A DNA stretch of 64,000 bases from Erpobdella octoculata (lineage: Eukaryota > Annelida > Clitellata > Hirudinida > Erpobdellidae): positions 38,754,179 to 38,818,178 of the forward strand of contig OZ022242.1 in NCBI GenBank assembly GCA_963978895.1. Direction: 5' to 3'. Below the pieces are notes generated by a model. That model had not been told where the DNA came from, ran no database searches, and saw only the letters and a list, made by a program, of their open reading frames with translations. Below, piece after piece: positions 1 to 37,545 of the stretch. Position 1 is the first letter of the stretch, and each line of letters begins with the position of its first letter. A program made the translations under genes and the position numbers.

Positions 1-100
1 AATATATTTATTTGGTAATTTCCAGTTAATAATAATAATATATTTATTTGTTAATTTCCAGTTAATAATAATAATATATTTATTTGTTAATTTCACTTTT
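1..100. repeat. short AT-rich tandem repeat
   Basis: About three copies of a roughly 37-bp unit (tatttattt-g-ttaatttc-agttaataata) abut the acceptor of the first visible IQSEC exon. It lies at the 3' end of an intron whose start is outside the window. Confidence 0.7.
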
Positions 101-119
101 AAAAAATCGCAACGAACAG

Positions 120-12252
<12,133 letters not shown>

Positions 12253-14877
12253 ATTGTTTTGTTTAGATTCGCTTTTAAGCAAGAACAGAACGATCATTTT
12301 TTTAATAATCGGTATTTTAATCAACAAACAATCATTTGCGAACGTATTTTAATCAGGTTTATTATTTGTTTTCTTAATAAATGCAATTAAATATATATAT
12401 ATATTTAGTCAAATTTGGAAAGCTTTAATGCAGAATATTGTTATGATTTTATTCCTGATAATGATATTTTTAATAACAATAATTATTATTATTAGATTGA
12501 TTTTCTTATATGTGTAAAGAAATGTATTTGATATTGTATTAATTTTTTGATATATTGTACAGAAACTAATATTTCTTCGATATGAGTTTTTTATTATCTT
12601 TTATTTGTAGTTTTGATGAAAATGCATCTTCAAATGTTTTTTTTTTATTATTATTTTTCTCTCGCGTGATCGTTTCGTGTTTCTTCGTTCGCTCGATAGA
12701 AGTTTGCTCTTTTTAATGGACGGTAGTTTTTTTTTCCCCCGGAGAGGTGTATCTGTGTATCTTTGTCGTATTTTGTATTGTTGTTGTTGGTATTTTCGTT
12801 GTTTGTTTGTTTGTGTCTTCTTTCGTTTGTATGTGTTTATTAAGTATTTGTTTGTTTGTTTGTTTGTTTGTTTACTATTGATTAAGTAAAAATCCAGGCA
12901 GAAAAACAAAAGTTGATAGTGGTTTTGATTATGATCTTCTTCACGATTATAGTGGTTATGATTACGATCTTCTTCACGATGATAGTGGCTATGATTACGA
13001 TCTTCTTCACGATGATAGTGGTTATGATTATGATCTTCACGATAGTGGTGGTAGTAGAACACTTCTTGTGTTATTTGTATTCTAATATACGGTTTGTATA
13101 TTAGTTCACGTATGCTTTATTTTCTTTGCACTTTTTTCCTGTTTTTTCAGTTTTAGATTTGGAGTTTTTTTTTTTTATTAGGCTGATAGATATATCAAAG
13201 CACGCTGATATTCATGAATAGTTGTTTATCAATTAGGAATACTAATCAAGTCACTCTTTCTCTCTCTCTTCCTTTCTCTCTCTTTCTCATCTTCTTTCTT
13301 TCTTTTTGCATTCTCTCTTTTATTTTTGTAATGTTCAGTCATTATTTCACTTTCAAACAATTTACACAAGAACATTTCAGAGAAATATGTGTTTAATAAT
13401 ATATTTATATATACATAAATGTTTATAAACATTTCATCTTGAGAATAGTACTCAAATTTCACTAATTCTTGGCTTTTTTATGTTTGCTAAAGTTAATAAT
13501 TATAATAATAATAATTTTATAATATTTCATGTTTTTATTATCACCAAAGTCGCCTTGAATAGCGAAGTACTTCACAAGTTATTTCATCCACCCATCCATC
13601 CACTCACCTCTACCTATATGGTGCTGCTGATTCTATACGTATTACTATGATATAATACATATATATATATCTATATTCTCAGCTAAGTAATTATAATAAT
13701 TGATTTTGTATGCATTTAGGTCAAGTTCCTGCTTTAAGTTCACATCTCTAAATCGGGTCAATTTAATCCACCTCTCGTTTTGTAGTCCATTCGTATTTTC
13801 TATTTTTGGTTCTTTTTTTACGTGTTCTTGTTGTTGTTGTCATTATTATTATTAATATTATTATTAATATTATTATTATTATTATTATTTTTATTAATAT
13901 TATTATTTGCTTTAATACTTTTTATCAATTGAAGTTTATTTCTTTTTTTACGTTAATTCAACAATCGATCCAAGAAAAATTTAAAACCGTGCCAAGTCAT
14001 TCATGTTCTTTGATATAATTGAGAAAACGCTACGATAGATTCTTCTTTTCACCTGCTTGTCAATCGGCTCATGAATATTAATGAGATGTGTTATTATCTT
14101 TTCTGTTTGTAAATAGAATTTAAAAAAAAAAATATAATTTTTTTCTTTGGTAACCATCATGTTTTATAATCAGATTTCATTGCTGCTACTTTCTTTAAAA
14201 AAAAATTTTTTTTTTTGAACAGTTATACAAATGTTTTTTTTTATCAAAAAAAAGTATATTAAAATATACATATATTTACTTATAAATCATCCAGCCAAGG
14301 TATCTCTGTTTATCCACATTTTTCTTTAATCTCATGTATTGAACATATCCAGGGTTTCGTAGATAATTTTCACTCAATTAAACTTTTTTTTTTTGTTAAT
14401 CGATTCACAATTACCTCGTTTAAATCGCTCGTACGAATTTAACGATAGTTTTTTGTTCATTTGCGCTTAACGTTTTTATTGAAATCATATTATAATGAAT
14501 AGATGAAAAAACACTTTTTTTAATTCTTTTTCTTTTAAAACTGCAACGGAACATATGTGCGAATTCAAATTAGATATTACAATTCATCAGTCGAACTTAA
14601 AATAAAAGGTAAAAAAAAGTTTTAAGTGTTTTGTCACTCCACTGCTGCTCTCTGAATATAGTCTCACACATTGCGGTAACATGTGGATAACACATTTACA
14701 TCACAACATGTGGATCACGTATTTAAATTGCAACATGTGGATCATGCATTTTTTCCTTTTTTATCATCGTTGGAATCGAATAATTTTTGTTTGTTTTGTT
14801 TTAATGCCAACTTATTTTGTATTTAAACGGCTCCATCTGTTTGTTTGAGTGTATTTAAAATCAACATTTTCCTTCAG
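12253..14877. other. IQSEC 3' flank and intergenic AT-rich sequence
   Basis: AATAAA at 12376-12381 lies 124 bp after the IQSEC stop. A 33-bp tandem repeat (GTGGTTATGATTACGATCTT, CTTCACGATGATA) has four copies at about 12920-13050. TTTG repeats are near 12800-12870 and ATT triplets near 13840-13890. No supported exon. Confidence 0.65.
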
Positions 14878-14949
14878 GAATACCCTGGCTATGCGTTGAG
14901 CTTCGAGGAGTTTATACTGGAGTTTACCTGGAGAGAGTTTTTATGGTAA
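14878..14949 (+). CDS. orphan exon, possibly an alternative IQSEC 3' exon
   Basis: After the acceptor TTCCTTCAG, an open frame runs EYPGYALSFEEFILEFTW and on to TAA at 14947. It starts in phase 0 and could splice from the phase-0 exon ending at 11753. Base composition is higher in GC than its surroundings. ATG|GTAATT near the end could instead be a donor. I do not recognise the peptide. Confidence 0.25.
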   Translation, partial: EYPGYALSFEEFILEFTWREFLW

Positions 14950-15741
14950 TTATTCTGAAGTGACAAAAATGAAATTTTATTGCTAAAATACCTATTTTTT
15001 GCTTAAGATATACTGTTTTGAGAATTTTTCTGTAGTTTCCAGCACTATAATACACTAGGGGCGTCATTTCGGGTTTGAAATCCATAAAGGAGTGGCTAGA
15101 GGGGTCCATGTTTTGCAAGATGCAAGATTCTATCCTTATAATACTAAACTTTTCATATTGAAAAAGGTGATGACCGGGGGTGTAGCCGTAACAATTTTAT
15201 TTTCTTTAAAAATGTCTTGAAACTTTTCAACTTTTTCCAACGCAAATGACGAACTCTCTGTAATACAGTTTTGATATCTAAAACCTTTCGACATAAAATT
15301 TCTCAAACTGTTTGAGAGTGGGAGTTCCAGAGATTGCACGTCCACAACAAGCTGGAAAAGGTTAAGCAACGCACTGGATAAGGTTAAGCAACACACTGGA
15401 AAGGGTTAAGCAGCATCACCCTTCTGCGCTACTGTCCTCTTATCTGCTGAGAATGGTCGATCGCCGCTCTAATTCCATCCAAGCACTCCTATCCTACCCT
15501 ATAATAAATTTCTCTCCCGCACGACCGACCTTCGTAGACATACATCCCCTACCGCACCCTCCCCACTTCTCTCGTCCCATCTTTTTATCCAAAAACGTTC
15601 TTTATGGCTGACCCTTCTTTCCTCTTAAACCTTAGAAGAGATAAATAAATCGAAGTTGGTATTTTTTTTACTAATTTTTACAGAGTAAACGCGCAGAAAA
15701 TTGCATCGTTTTTTTCGTATTTTATTTCGGCTGAGGATTTC

Positions 15742-15791
<50 letters not shown>

Positions 15792-16485
15792 GATAAAATA
15801 CAGACAGGCAGAGAGAGAGAGAGAGCATTCGTTTCGGAGCGATTTGTGAAATTGTTTTCATAATGGACGACAGGAAAAGCCTCCGTAAAAAGTAAATAAA
15901 CGAAATGTAAGCATAAAAAATGGAATCGAATAAGAAAATAAAAAAGAGAAATAAATACTAGGAAATTGCCGGGAGCTCTATTAACTAAAAATGTCACGAA
16001 CAAATATATGTTTATAATACAAAATAGAATCTATTCTGTTTTATTCTTATATTTATATATGGTCACGGACGCTTTCGAAATGCCATAGAAAAAAATCAAA
16101 GAGTAGATCAGTTCGAAGAAAAAAAAGAAAGAAAAATAAACTGAAATGCATCTGTGGGTGTAGAACGCTTCATTCTTGCGTTCGCGATAAATAAAGTAAA
16201 CGAAAAAATCAGAATAACAATAATATAAAAATAAATTTTTTTAGAAACTTTAAAGAAAAAAAAGAGAAAACAATTGCTATGTGATAAATCCATGAAATTA
16301 ACGATCGAACCAAGTAGAGGTGCTTGCTGCTGGGTTTTAGACTGTGATGGTACATTGTATCGGATTTAGGAGAGAGATCGTGAGCAATGTAAGGGACGAT
16401 TTATTAGGATTGGAAGATTTGCATGTTAGAACGCTTTTTTTCTTCTCGCTGTTCCCTCTAATTTTTTCTTTCTTTTTTTATTTTA
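14950..16485. other. intergenic sequence between convergent genes
   Basis: Contains three tandem copies of a GGTTAAGCAACACACTGGA-like 19-mer (about 15358-15412) and an AT tract (15743-15788). The C-terminal exon of the minus-strand LRR gene begins at 16486, so the two genes are convergent. No exon seen. Confidence 0.6.
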
Positions 16486-28000
<11,515 letters not shown>

Positions 28001-28765
28001 TCTCAATAATTAATTTTCTCTCTTCCCGATTAGGCGATTAGACGTACCCCCTGAAATAAACAAAATGGATAAATAAATAAATAAATATGCCGGCGTCGGG
28101 CGCTTCGCGTTTTTTTTGCTTGTTATCTTCCGTTTCTCCAAACTCAAAACTATTTCGAGGATGGGGATGTCTAAATGAGATAAGATAAAATATATTTAAT
28201 GATGTTGATGATATAATATAAACTGTATACGGTTTTTATTCCTAACGTAATCGTAGTGAAGTTTAAACTTAAATTAAAGTTTACCGTTATTTTAAATAAA
28301 GTTTGTTAGAGCAGAAAGAAACTTCCCAGGTTTCCTCGACTCAAGAGGTACCCGCATAGACAGTCAATTCTATTATTATTATTATTATTATTACCACCAG
28401 CAGCAACGACTAGAGATCAACAGCACTTATACGACGGAGGTGAAAAGGTTAAATTTGAAAAGAGTCCGATGCCATCTTGAATCTTGGTTAGTTCTATAAC
28501 GCAAATTAGTAGAGCCTAAATCAAAACACACACACACTAGATTAAAAACGGAGCTCAATGACAGGCACAAAGTGTTTTTTGTTCAAAACTTGTTTTAATT
28601 TTTAAGCGACTAATAAATATCCAAAATAAGAATAATAATAATAATACAAATCAATTCTTTTTCCTTTTAAGAGACTCGGCAACCACGAAATCAACAACAA
28701 ATTGTTACTCGGGCACTGATTCAAATCGAAGGTTAGATTGAGTTATTGTGCCGACGACGACGACG

Positions 28766-29684
28766 ATGAAGGTAACTGCGGCACTGATGGAAATGTACTC
28801 GACGATCATTTATTTATTTCTCCTCGCGAAGGAAAAGATTGCGACTGGAAGAAACGGAAACGGGCAAAGGAAGTCTCCGTTTATTTCGCTCGTGTCCTCA
28901 AATACGCCGAAGAGATTAACGACAAGACGAAATAGATCGGTTGACAACCGATCGGATGATTGGAAAGATCTAGAGAATAGGTGAGTCAGGGGCGAAGTGG
29001 TGCTTCAGCAGTGACGAAGTGGTCTGGTCTGGGAGAAGAAATGGGGAGTGAGAGGGGGGTTAGAAGGCCATCCTGAGTGTAGTTCTTGGCCGTGGAAGCG
29101 ATTCGGAGAAACACAAGATGAACGAGTGAGTGGTGAGTAGGTGTGGAATTGGATCACATGTGTGGAGTTCTCTGATAGATAAGTATGGAACGGAAAGAAA
29201 GAAAGAAAGAAAAAAGGCAGAGAGACAGACAAACAGATGGATGGATACTTACAGATAAGATATGCGCGCCAATTAAGATACGCACCTGCTATTCCTGTTG
29301 CAAATTTTTTTTCTATTTCTATACATTCCAAATTTTCATCTGTCCTCGTTCCCCATACATCATGCCCTACATAATAATAATAACAATATATAAAAAATAT
29401 ATTCTCCTTTTCATTCTCACTTGCATATTTTTGGGACCACATAGTGATGACCGTGTATGGCACTATTGTTATGCGTTAGCTGATGGGTGTCATTTGTAAA
29501 TGTTGTAAATACTTACTCTGTGTTTGTTCCTTTCTCTTTCTCTCTATCTTTCTCTTCTTTTCACTTATTTTGGATTTCAAATAGCCCTACTACTCTCATT
29601 CCACGACAGCATAAAGAAAGTGATAACATTAAAGATACCCAAACAAATAGAGAAATACCTTATGAATCGTACACAAACGATTAG
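28766..29684 (+). CDS. candidate small basic, possibly secreted peptide precursor
   Basis: Two exons, 28766-28980 and 29585-29684, give 104 aa. Exon 1 ends at a consensus donor, AATAG|GTGAGT. Exon 2 follows a long pyrimidine tract and CAAATAG, and phases match (AG + C gives Ser). The N-terminus has a hydrophobic stretch (MYSTIIYLFLLA) that could be a signal peptide or membrane segment. The middle is basic with several dibasic sites (RK, KR, RR); the tail is polar. Local GC is above the surroundings. The pattern resembles a propeptide cleaved at basic pairs, but I recognise no family and the signal is imperfect because of a Glu at residue 9. It could be a chance frame. Confidence 0.35.
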
Positions 29685-31696
29685 ACAGCCTCTAACAAAA
29701 CAAGGGGCCGGCTTAATTGCCGCTATCAGCCCTGTGGCGGTTGAGCAGTGAATGAACCCCCGGAGGACAAAGTTCAAAGAGTCTTTTTAAGCAACACCGG
29801 TTCTTTGTTCCACTTTTCGACTTTCTAGGTAGTCAGCCCAGCCAGCCATCTTGCAGTTCTATTTTATCTACTTTTAACTCCTCTCTCTCTCTCTTTCTCA
29901 CTCTTTCCGTAACCATAAATTTTAATTTTTACTGAAAACAAAGACATTAAAATATTTTTTCTATAGAATCAGCTAAAAGCAGAAAAAAACAAAACAAAAC
30001 GCGGCCGACGATGAACACGGGTCGATAGGTGTGTACCTATTGTTACCTTAGAAGTACAATAGCAGAGCTTTTGCTCTGTATATTTAGATGAAAAGGAATG
30101 GCAAATATTCGCCGATCCATCCACAGGCATGCGTGGGATGGGAAAGAAAGAGATAGGGGAGAGAAAGAAAGAGATATGGGAAGAGAAAGAAAGAGATATG
30201 GGAAGAGAAAGAAAGAGAGACAAAGAGAATGACGAAGGTGTAGAAGTTCAAGGACACACGTGTTTTACAACCCATTTGTTTTGCAGACAGATGTGAACCA
30301 AACGAACATAAAATACTTTGATGGTTTTTTTGACTTCCTATAATTTACCTATCCCGTTTTTTCAGGTATGTTCGGTTAGAAGTTTCTCTTTGTATGTCTG
30401 TCTCTTTCTTTCTTTCTATCTCTTCCTGTCGGTACAATTTCATTTCGTTATTTCTCAACTCTGTTGAACGTTCGAGTGCGAAATGAATTAAACACCTTAC
30501 AAGGTTTACTCGGCAACTACAATTATGTACCTCTACCTACCTACACGTTACTATATCTGATACAGCGTTGTTCTAGCTGCACCCGTAATACTCTTTTTAA
30601 GTCTTTTTGTTCGTAACTGTGTTTCTCTTGCTCCATTTGCGTCTCTTCAGCTGCATATCGATGCCCCTCTTGCTCCGTGATACTGTGTCTCTGTCCGTAT
30701 CCGTGCTTCTCTTGCTCAATCCGTGTCTCTCTCACTCTATGCGTGTCAGTGTCACTCAGTTCGTGGGCATATAATAATATATTCGAGCTTTTTATCGCCG
30801 TCAAAAATTGATGTATTAAAAAACAAAAAGTCTCTCTGAAACATATTTTTTAAATAAAATTAATAAAAATTATAATTACAGAGCTGAATGAAAAGTTTTT
30901 AAACGCTCACCATATGGAGCTGACGCTGGTTTACTAACTATTAATTATCATTATTATCGTTGAAAAAAAAATTTAGAGTAGTTCCTAATAGACGACGAAA
31001 TAAGAAAAATTTCTTCAATTAAGAAAGAAAACATTATTATAACTTATAACAGTTATCTCGCACGTCTGGGGAAAAATGATCTTAAATTAAGCTAACCTCA
31101 TTTGGGTTGTGGCACCGACTGGTATGATAAACCATGAGCTGGCATAGGTAATGATGAAGCAGATAGATCTCAAGGGAAAGAAGGCGGCATTTTCCGTCGG
31201 TGCAATAACGAAAATTCAATTATCTATAATTATTATTGTAATTTAATATCCGACATTGGTGTGGAAGAATTAATACTGTTGCTAGAACTGCTCATTAGGA
31301 ATGAAGTCTTTACTACTGAAATCCATGAAACTGGCAATCTGGTGTGGAATAGTCGGTCACTAATTCTTCGTTGAAAGGTGAAAACTCTGTGTTGCATAAA
31401 AACACAAAATGAGTGATATAATCTATTATCGCTATCAAAACAAAAACAATAGAACCAACGACATAATATAAATATAAAATAAATACATCCTGAACGTTAC
31501 GAGCAACGAAAACCTATCGAGATACTTTCAGTCGACGAGTTTTAAAAATTGAAATCTTTTAAAAAGAAAAATTTTTAAACCGAAAACAAGACACCTCTCT
31601 TATTTCATTAATTTCGAACGACAATGTTTTGCCGAGGAGGCACAACAACACCGACCGCTGTATGCGCTGCGTCTTCAGTCGACACTACTGTCTCCG

Positions 31697-31844
<148 letters not shown>

Positions 31845-32124
31845 GTACATGCGGATAAGCATACACATTTCATGCGTGTACAGATATTGCGTAGAGACGG
31901 CGTGCGTGTGTGTACGTGTTTTGTACGAATTTATGGATGAAGAACAAGAACGGACGAGCATCTAAAACGGTTTAGCAAATATGTATTATGGAACTTGAGT
32001 GAGTTTTACATGTAGGGGGTCGGAGGTGGGGGGGGGGGGGTGACGTGTTGCTGGAGCGGAGATTGCTTTGATGATGATGATGATACTTATGATGATGATG
32101 ATACTTATGATGATGATGATACTT

Positions 32125-32156
<32 letters not shown>

Positions 32157-32976
32157 GATGATGATAAAAATAGTGGTTGTGATGATGATGATCGAGGACG
32201 ATTGTTTTCTAAACGTCAATTGTGAAACAGGAAATAGTATAAGGAAAACACCCGATAATACAAGCTAGAAGGTCACGAAACAATTACGATATTTAATGTT
32301 CAAACAAAAAAAGCGATATTAAAATTATTAAAAATGAAAAAATATTATAATAAAAAGTTTTTAATCTTATACGCTAGGTTTTTCAAGGTAAAAAATACAA
32401 GCAATTTGTTTGGATTTAGCAGTAAATACCAAGTCATTCTCTTTTGAAAATCATGAATCGGTCTCATTTTCTTTTTTTTAAGCATAGTCCAGGCAATAAC
32501 AGGATTTCCGTGGTCGAAGTTGGATTGCTTTGAACACAACTAGACCAATCAACGTTTTCCTATGTATATAGGATTCTTCTGAATTGAATCATAGAGCGTC
32601 TAAATTACGATCAATCTAATTAGCACTTTCAACAAAGAACCTCGGTACCTAGTTCTGAACCGGATATCCGGTGGAGTTTTTTTTCGGAAAATCTGTACTT
32701 GGTGAAATCAAGACAGAGTGAATCAAGGATATCTTGTTATATCAGGATATCCTTGGAGTGAATGAACTCTCTAGATTTTTTTACTGTACTGTATAAGAAC
32801 TGTTCTTATGAAGAAGTAATTTGTAACAGAGATAGCCTTTTGTGTGTTCGACTTTCCAAACGCTGGAGGCTGGAGCGAAGAAAAACCCCGGAAAGCTGCA
32901 GCTTTATCAGTTTGAGAGTTGGAGATCCGATCAGTATATTGACCAACTTCATTAAAAATAATCTCTGACTAATCCG

Positions 32977-33108
<132 letters not shown>

Positions 33109-33745
33109 CCATCCTAAATATTAAAGGAAATAAGAACAACTGATCAGAGCGATTTTAAACCCTTTTGTCGATAAATTATACCTACTACTTGAAATGAAAC
33201 TACAATTCAACTAAACGGATTTTTCTTCCTAGTTATTGTCGAGTCAAAAATTCAAGCAGATTTTGGTAAAAGCCAAGAAAAAACCTGCAGTTTTCCAGTT
33301 TTTGTGCTCCTATTAATAACCTTGGTATGGTTTTTTTTGTTTTTATAGAAAATCTCACGACTAGAGTGAGATCTTTCAATACGCGGCCTGTCAACAGTTA
33401 TTACCAGCTGATTATTATTATTATTATTATGTGTTCAGATCAGTTATTGTAGTTATAGCTAAACTCTTTATTCTAAAAGTGCCAGCTTAATAGATAGTAA
33501 TAGATTATATAAATCGTCTTATCGTTTGAGAAAAACGCGCTTAAACAAACTTAAGTTACCCTCACTTGAAACTTTATTGGTTAATCTGAAAATAACAAAT
33601 TATTAGGCCAGCGTATTGTTCGAGGTTAATTAAATAAGTTTTAATAGAGCTGGAAATAGTTGCAATATGGCGCGTGGCAGTTATGATTGGTCACTCTCTA
33701 GTCAAGCAAACGTTTATCGGTACTACAACAAACAGCTCGTGACTT

Positions 33746-35256
33746 CTAATTCTTCTTTGAACTTTGATTCATGTCCATGTAGCTTGATGTACCAGGACCT
33801 TTTGGGTCTGGGCTGACAGAGGGACTTGGGACCTCGAGATTATTAATAAAGCCGCGTATTTCCGGAGACATTGCCTCTTTCACCTGCTCAGGTAAACAGG
33901 TGAATACTTGTCGCGTAGGTGGAGCTAGATACTCTGGAGACTGTCCCGGAACGTTGATAATTCTCCAGCCGTTATTCAGATCAATGATTTCAGCCAGTTT
34001 GACGTTACCATCACCACTGGGACTCTGAGTGCTGCTGCCACTGTCACTGCTGGTGCTGTGCGAGTTTCTGGGTCGTGTACAACAGCCAGGAGTTGTACAT
34101 ATGCTATTTACATAGTGATCCTGGCTGAACTGGCTAGAAGAGAGAGGGAATATCGTATCTCGGCATCCTGCACTCTTTTCATTGGCATAACCGCAGTACA
34201 TGTCTTCGCCATATTTAATGAAGCCAGCCCGACGGACGGGCGTTTTGAGAAAAACTCCGGGAATGTTCTCGGCGTTGACGATCGGTTTCGTCTCGAAGCT
34301 TTTGACCAAGGACGGAATGTCGTTGAATTTTTTGTCGCCGATCGCGTACATGCCGGATCGGCGGTCGATTCTCAAGTGAATCAGCTGTCCATCTCGGTGC
34401 CTAAAATATCAACAAGAATGTTTAGAAATGGTTAAGTGAAAAAGGTTTCTAATTCTGACCTGTTTTTACAAAAATAGTAATAATAATAAAGTAGTTATTG
34501 TTAAGAGTTAGCACTACAGACTAAAATAAAGAACTTACTTTACAGATATCGTTAGATTGTTTGGCAAACCGCAACTTTTTCTGATAATGAATGAACCTTC
34601 TGAGCGATCCTTCAGAACTTCACGAACCTAAAAAATTGAAATAATCAAGATAAATCAAATTCCAAATCGCGTCGAGCGAAAAAAAATAAAAATAACGGCA
34701 ATTTTAAAAAGGACGTGAATGTTACAGAAAGAGAACAAACTCTCTTTTGTGCGTGAACTTTGATGGCCATGAAAAAGGGGTATACAGTAAAGTAATGCAC
34801 GGGCTGGATTGGACCGGGCCTTTATTTAAGGGTTTTCAAATGGGCCGGGCCGAACTCAGTCTACGCCGGACCAAGGATTTTGCACCAAGTATAGGGTTTT
34901 TTGGACTGTAAAATAGCTCGGGCTCAAATAAGCACGGCCGGGCTAAAATGTTGGTCTATGAAACGGACCGCGAGAAATCGGCCATTGCAGTACTCTGGTA
35001 TAGGTGCAGAAAATATGTCAGAACAAAACAGTAGATTGAGGTGATCAAACTTGTTTAAATAAATGAATAATCAATAGTCAGCAAACGGAATCAAGTAGTT
35101 TTAGTATCTTACTTTGTCAGAATCAACAACATCAGGATGGAAATACGGCAGGTCATGAATGTTTGCAGTTTCTCGGGACTGATTATTGCAGGTTATGTAG
35201 TAACTTTCTTGGCTATATGTCGCCGAACCTTCTTTGTCGGGATTTTTGGATGGCAT
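33746..35256 (-). CDS. SH2-domain protein 1 with conserved C-terminal block
   Basis: Exons 35256-35113, 34627-34539 and 34400-33746 give about 295 aa. The SH2 domain spans about residues 38-130. It contains PYFHPDVVD, the phosphotyrosine-binding strand FIIRKS with the invariant Arg64, IHLRIDRRSGMYAIG with a His in the usual betaD position, and VFLKTPV at the end. It would bind phosphotyrosine peptides; no kinase or SH3 domain is seen, so an adaptor is likely. A YAN motif and a CTTPGCC cluster follow. Residues 219-258 carry a block (LNNGWRIINVPGQ, EYLAPPTRQ, AMSPE) shared with two neighbouring genes. The middle exon is 89 nt in all three paralogues with the same phases. Its binding specificity is unknown. 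Confidence 0.8.
34795..34985. repeat. GGGCCGGGCC-type interspersed repeat
   Basis: GC-rich degenerate repeat (GGGCCGGGCCGAACTC, CCGGACCAAGGATTTTGC, ACCAAGTATAGGGTTTT) inside intron 1 of SH2 gene 1. The same words, including ACCAAGTATA and GGGCCGGGCC, recur at 51,290-51,640. Confidence 0.65.
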
Positions 35257-35669
35257 CTTTCTGTTTCAAGACAAATACATAGTTTTTTAATTATTACGCC
35301 ATTAGTTGTTATAGATTTGTTCGATTTGGTTGATTTTTAAGATTTCACCATTAAAATATATAAATCTGATTTGCTAACATTGACGGCTGAGCCCAGGTCT
35401 TCTTCAACAAAGAAAAAAAAATGGAAAGAAAAAGCTCTTAAGCTCAATAAAATTTTCAGGCAACTAACGTTCCGTTTTTTTGTACACAGGCTTTAATATT
35501 TACTGCGGCTATGAGAACTGGCGGGTAATGCAAGCCCATGACAAAAGACTGCTAGCTAGCTGGCTAGCTAGCTCTCTGAGCTTGATGGTGACGGTTCGTT
35601 GAACAGACTGAACAAGCCCACGATTCAAAACAAGGAAGTTGGCGATAGAAAGAGTTTTAATAAATCATT

Positions 35670-35875
35670 TGGTTTACTTGCTTGAGATTTTTGTTGTTTA
35701 CAAAAACCATTTCAATAGTTCCTCTGTAGACTTGCCTGCCAATATTCAGCCTGGAGCTAAATGACAATCGGAAATAGGCTGAATATCTACCTTTGATTTG
35801 TACCAATCTAAGAGTTTCCGGAAAAGGGCAAGCAGGGTCCCAAGACACTTTCCGATTGGCGCAGGGTCAAAACTA
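35670..35875 (-). CDS. orphan coding-like exon ending in stop
   Basis: Frame reading VSWDPACPFPETLRLVQIK, then FRLSFSSRLNIGRQVY, then a stop near 35657. An alternative exon start after TTTAG at about 35750 would begin just before SRLNIG. The same RLNIG beginning after an acceptor occurs in another orphan frame at 48,640. No domain recognised. It may be the 3' exon of a gene whose other exons I cannot find, or a relic. Confidence 0.25.
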
Positions 35876-37545
35876 AGTTAAAAATTGTGAGATAATGGCA
35901 GAGCAAGAGAGTTAATAGAAATTTAAATAAAAATATTTTTTTAGTATTTAGCATCATCCTGGGCTCCCTCTGTCCGCTGTCATTGTAGATAAGCCGGTCC
36001 TTAGTCTTAATTCTTAAAAATGTATCATGATCTGCAATAACTAATATAAATAGATTAAAACTACGGAGTCATTTGGCCTGCCTAATTCAAGACGATTCCT
36101 TGACGTCAGAAACTAACTCGGCTGATTTCTATTTATAAAATTAGCAAGTACTTACTAACTAACATCTTGATTAAGATTGCGACATTTGCTGTACTTTTAC
36201 TGTCGTTATTTTAGAGAGATCTTCCATAGGTTTCTCAGGAGAATTCTTCTCACTAGTCATCAAGGTATGACTATATTTGTTATTGCTTCAAGTCTCGTTC
36301 TGTAGGTGGTGATATATCATCGACATGTCGCCGAGCCTTTCTGTATAAATTCCTCGTTTCATTTGTAGCAGGTGCAGTAATTTGGAAAGTTTTTGGTTAT
36401 CTAGGCAGTTATGACACACCTATTTATGTTTATTGACGTATTTTTTGATAACAAAATTGGGAATTACAATTACAACTATGACTGGCATGCCGGGAAATAG
36501 TATACATCCCGTCGAGATACTTAAGAACTTATTAGCTTTTAATATTATAGATGGCTTACAATCAGTGCCGTGGCCATCTCCCCAACCTGTGGTCAGACAC
36601 CCAACCGGCGGTCATCCCCCCAAACCGCGGTCATGGACTATTTTTTTTCAGAAAACAAATGCGTTACGACAGCCAAGCAATAGTCTTGTAATCTATCAGT
36701 GAAATACTCACACCTTAGTCCTAGTCCTAGCACCGCTCACATTGCACCACAAAATAACGCTGAGATATTTTCTCGACTCGAGAAGGAATCGAACTGAAAC
36801 TGTCTATCATTATTGGTAACATTTAATATCACTGTTTCACGTGCGTGATCATTTATCGACTGAGTTGCGCGCCATCTTCAAATGGGTGGTAAACAACAGT
36901 CACTGTCTCCCGGCAATTGGGAACTGCAATACACGAAATTCGACTACAGCAAGTTGGATACTTCACCTACGCTTCGATAGCTTTTTCTTACCAGATCTAT
37001 TTAACAAACCAAAATCAGCATTAGTAACGAAAGCTTCTTTCTATTTGAACTGCAACTTGATATGACTCGAAGGTGTCTTGTTAGCAACAAAAATTCACCC
37101 ACTTTTTGACCTAGAGCTCTAAAACTTTCGGGAAAGCTTTATTCTGGATGACAATACATGAATTAAATATTTCCGACATTAATTAGGCCTTAAATCAATT
37201 AAAATTATTTAAATCAAATGTTGTGCAATATAAGTAGTTTTCCTGCCACCTAGCGACTCTAAGAAAATCGTTTGACAACCGGCCACAAAGCTCTGGCGCT
37301 CGTTTCATTTATGTAGTTATTAAAGTTATAGACTTAACGAGGTTTTTGACGGTTCACTTGTTTATTATTATTACTAAAAAAAGTCCTCATCACTTCACCA
37401 GCACGACTACCTTATGTATTCACGCTACCAGCGCAGTCAATTTCCATAAGCTCATAGTACACCGAGACCATGGACTTTTTAATACGCGTTGAGAACAATT
37501 TATAACAAAAAACACGTAGACAGAAATAAATTTAATTCTTTTTAA
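35876..37545. other. no recognised gene
   Basis: Mixed-composition sequence with no long array. A 36433-36702 frame (MTYFLITKLGITITT) has no family resemblance and is not called. Confidence 0.5.

Noticed and set aside
30541..30804. EQEKHGYGQ-type minus-strand frame
   Set aside because: A degenerate pyrimidine repeat with no splice context or family resemblance.
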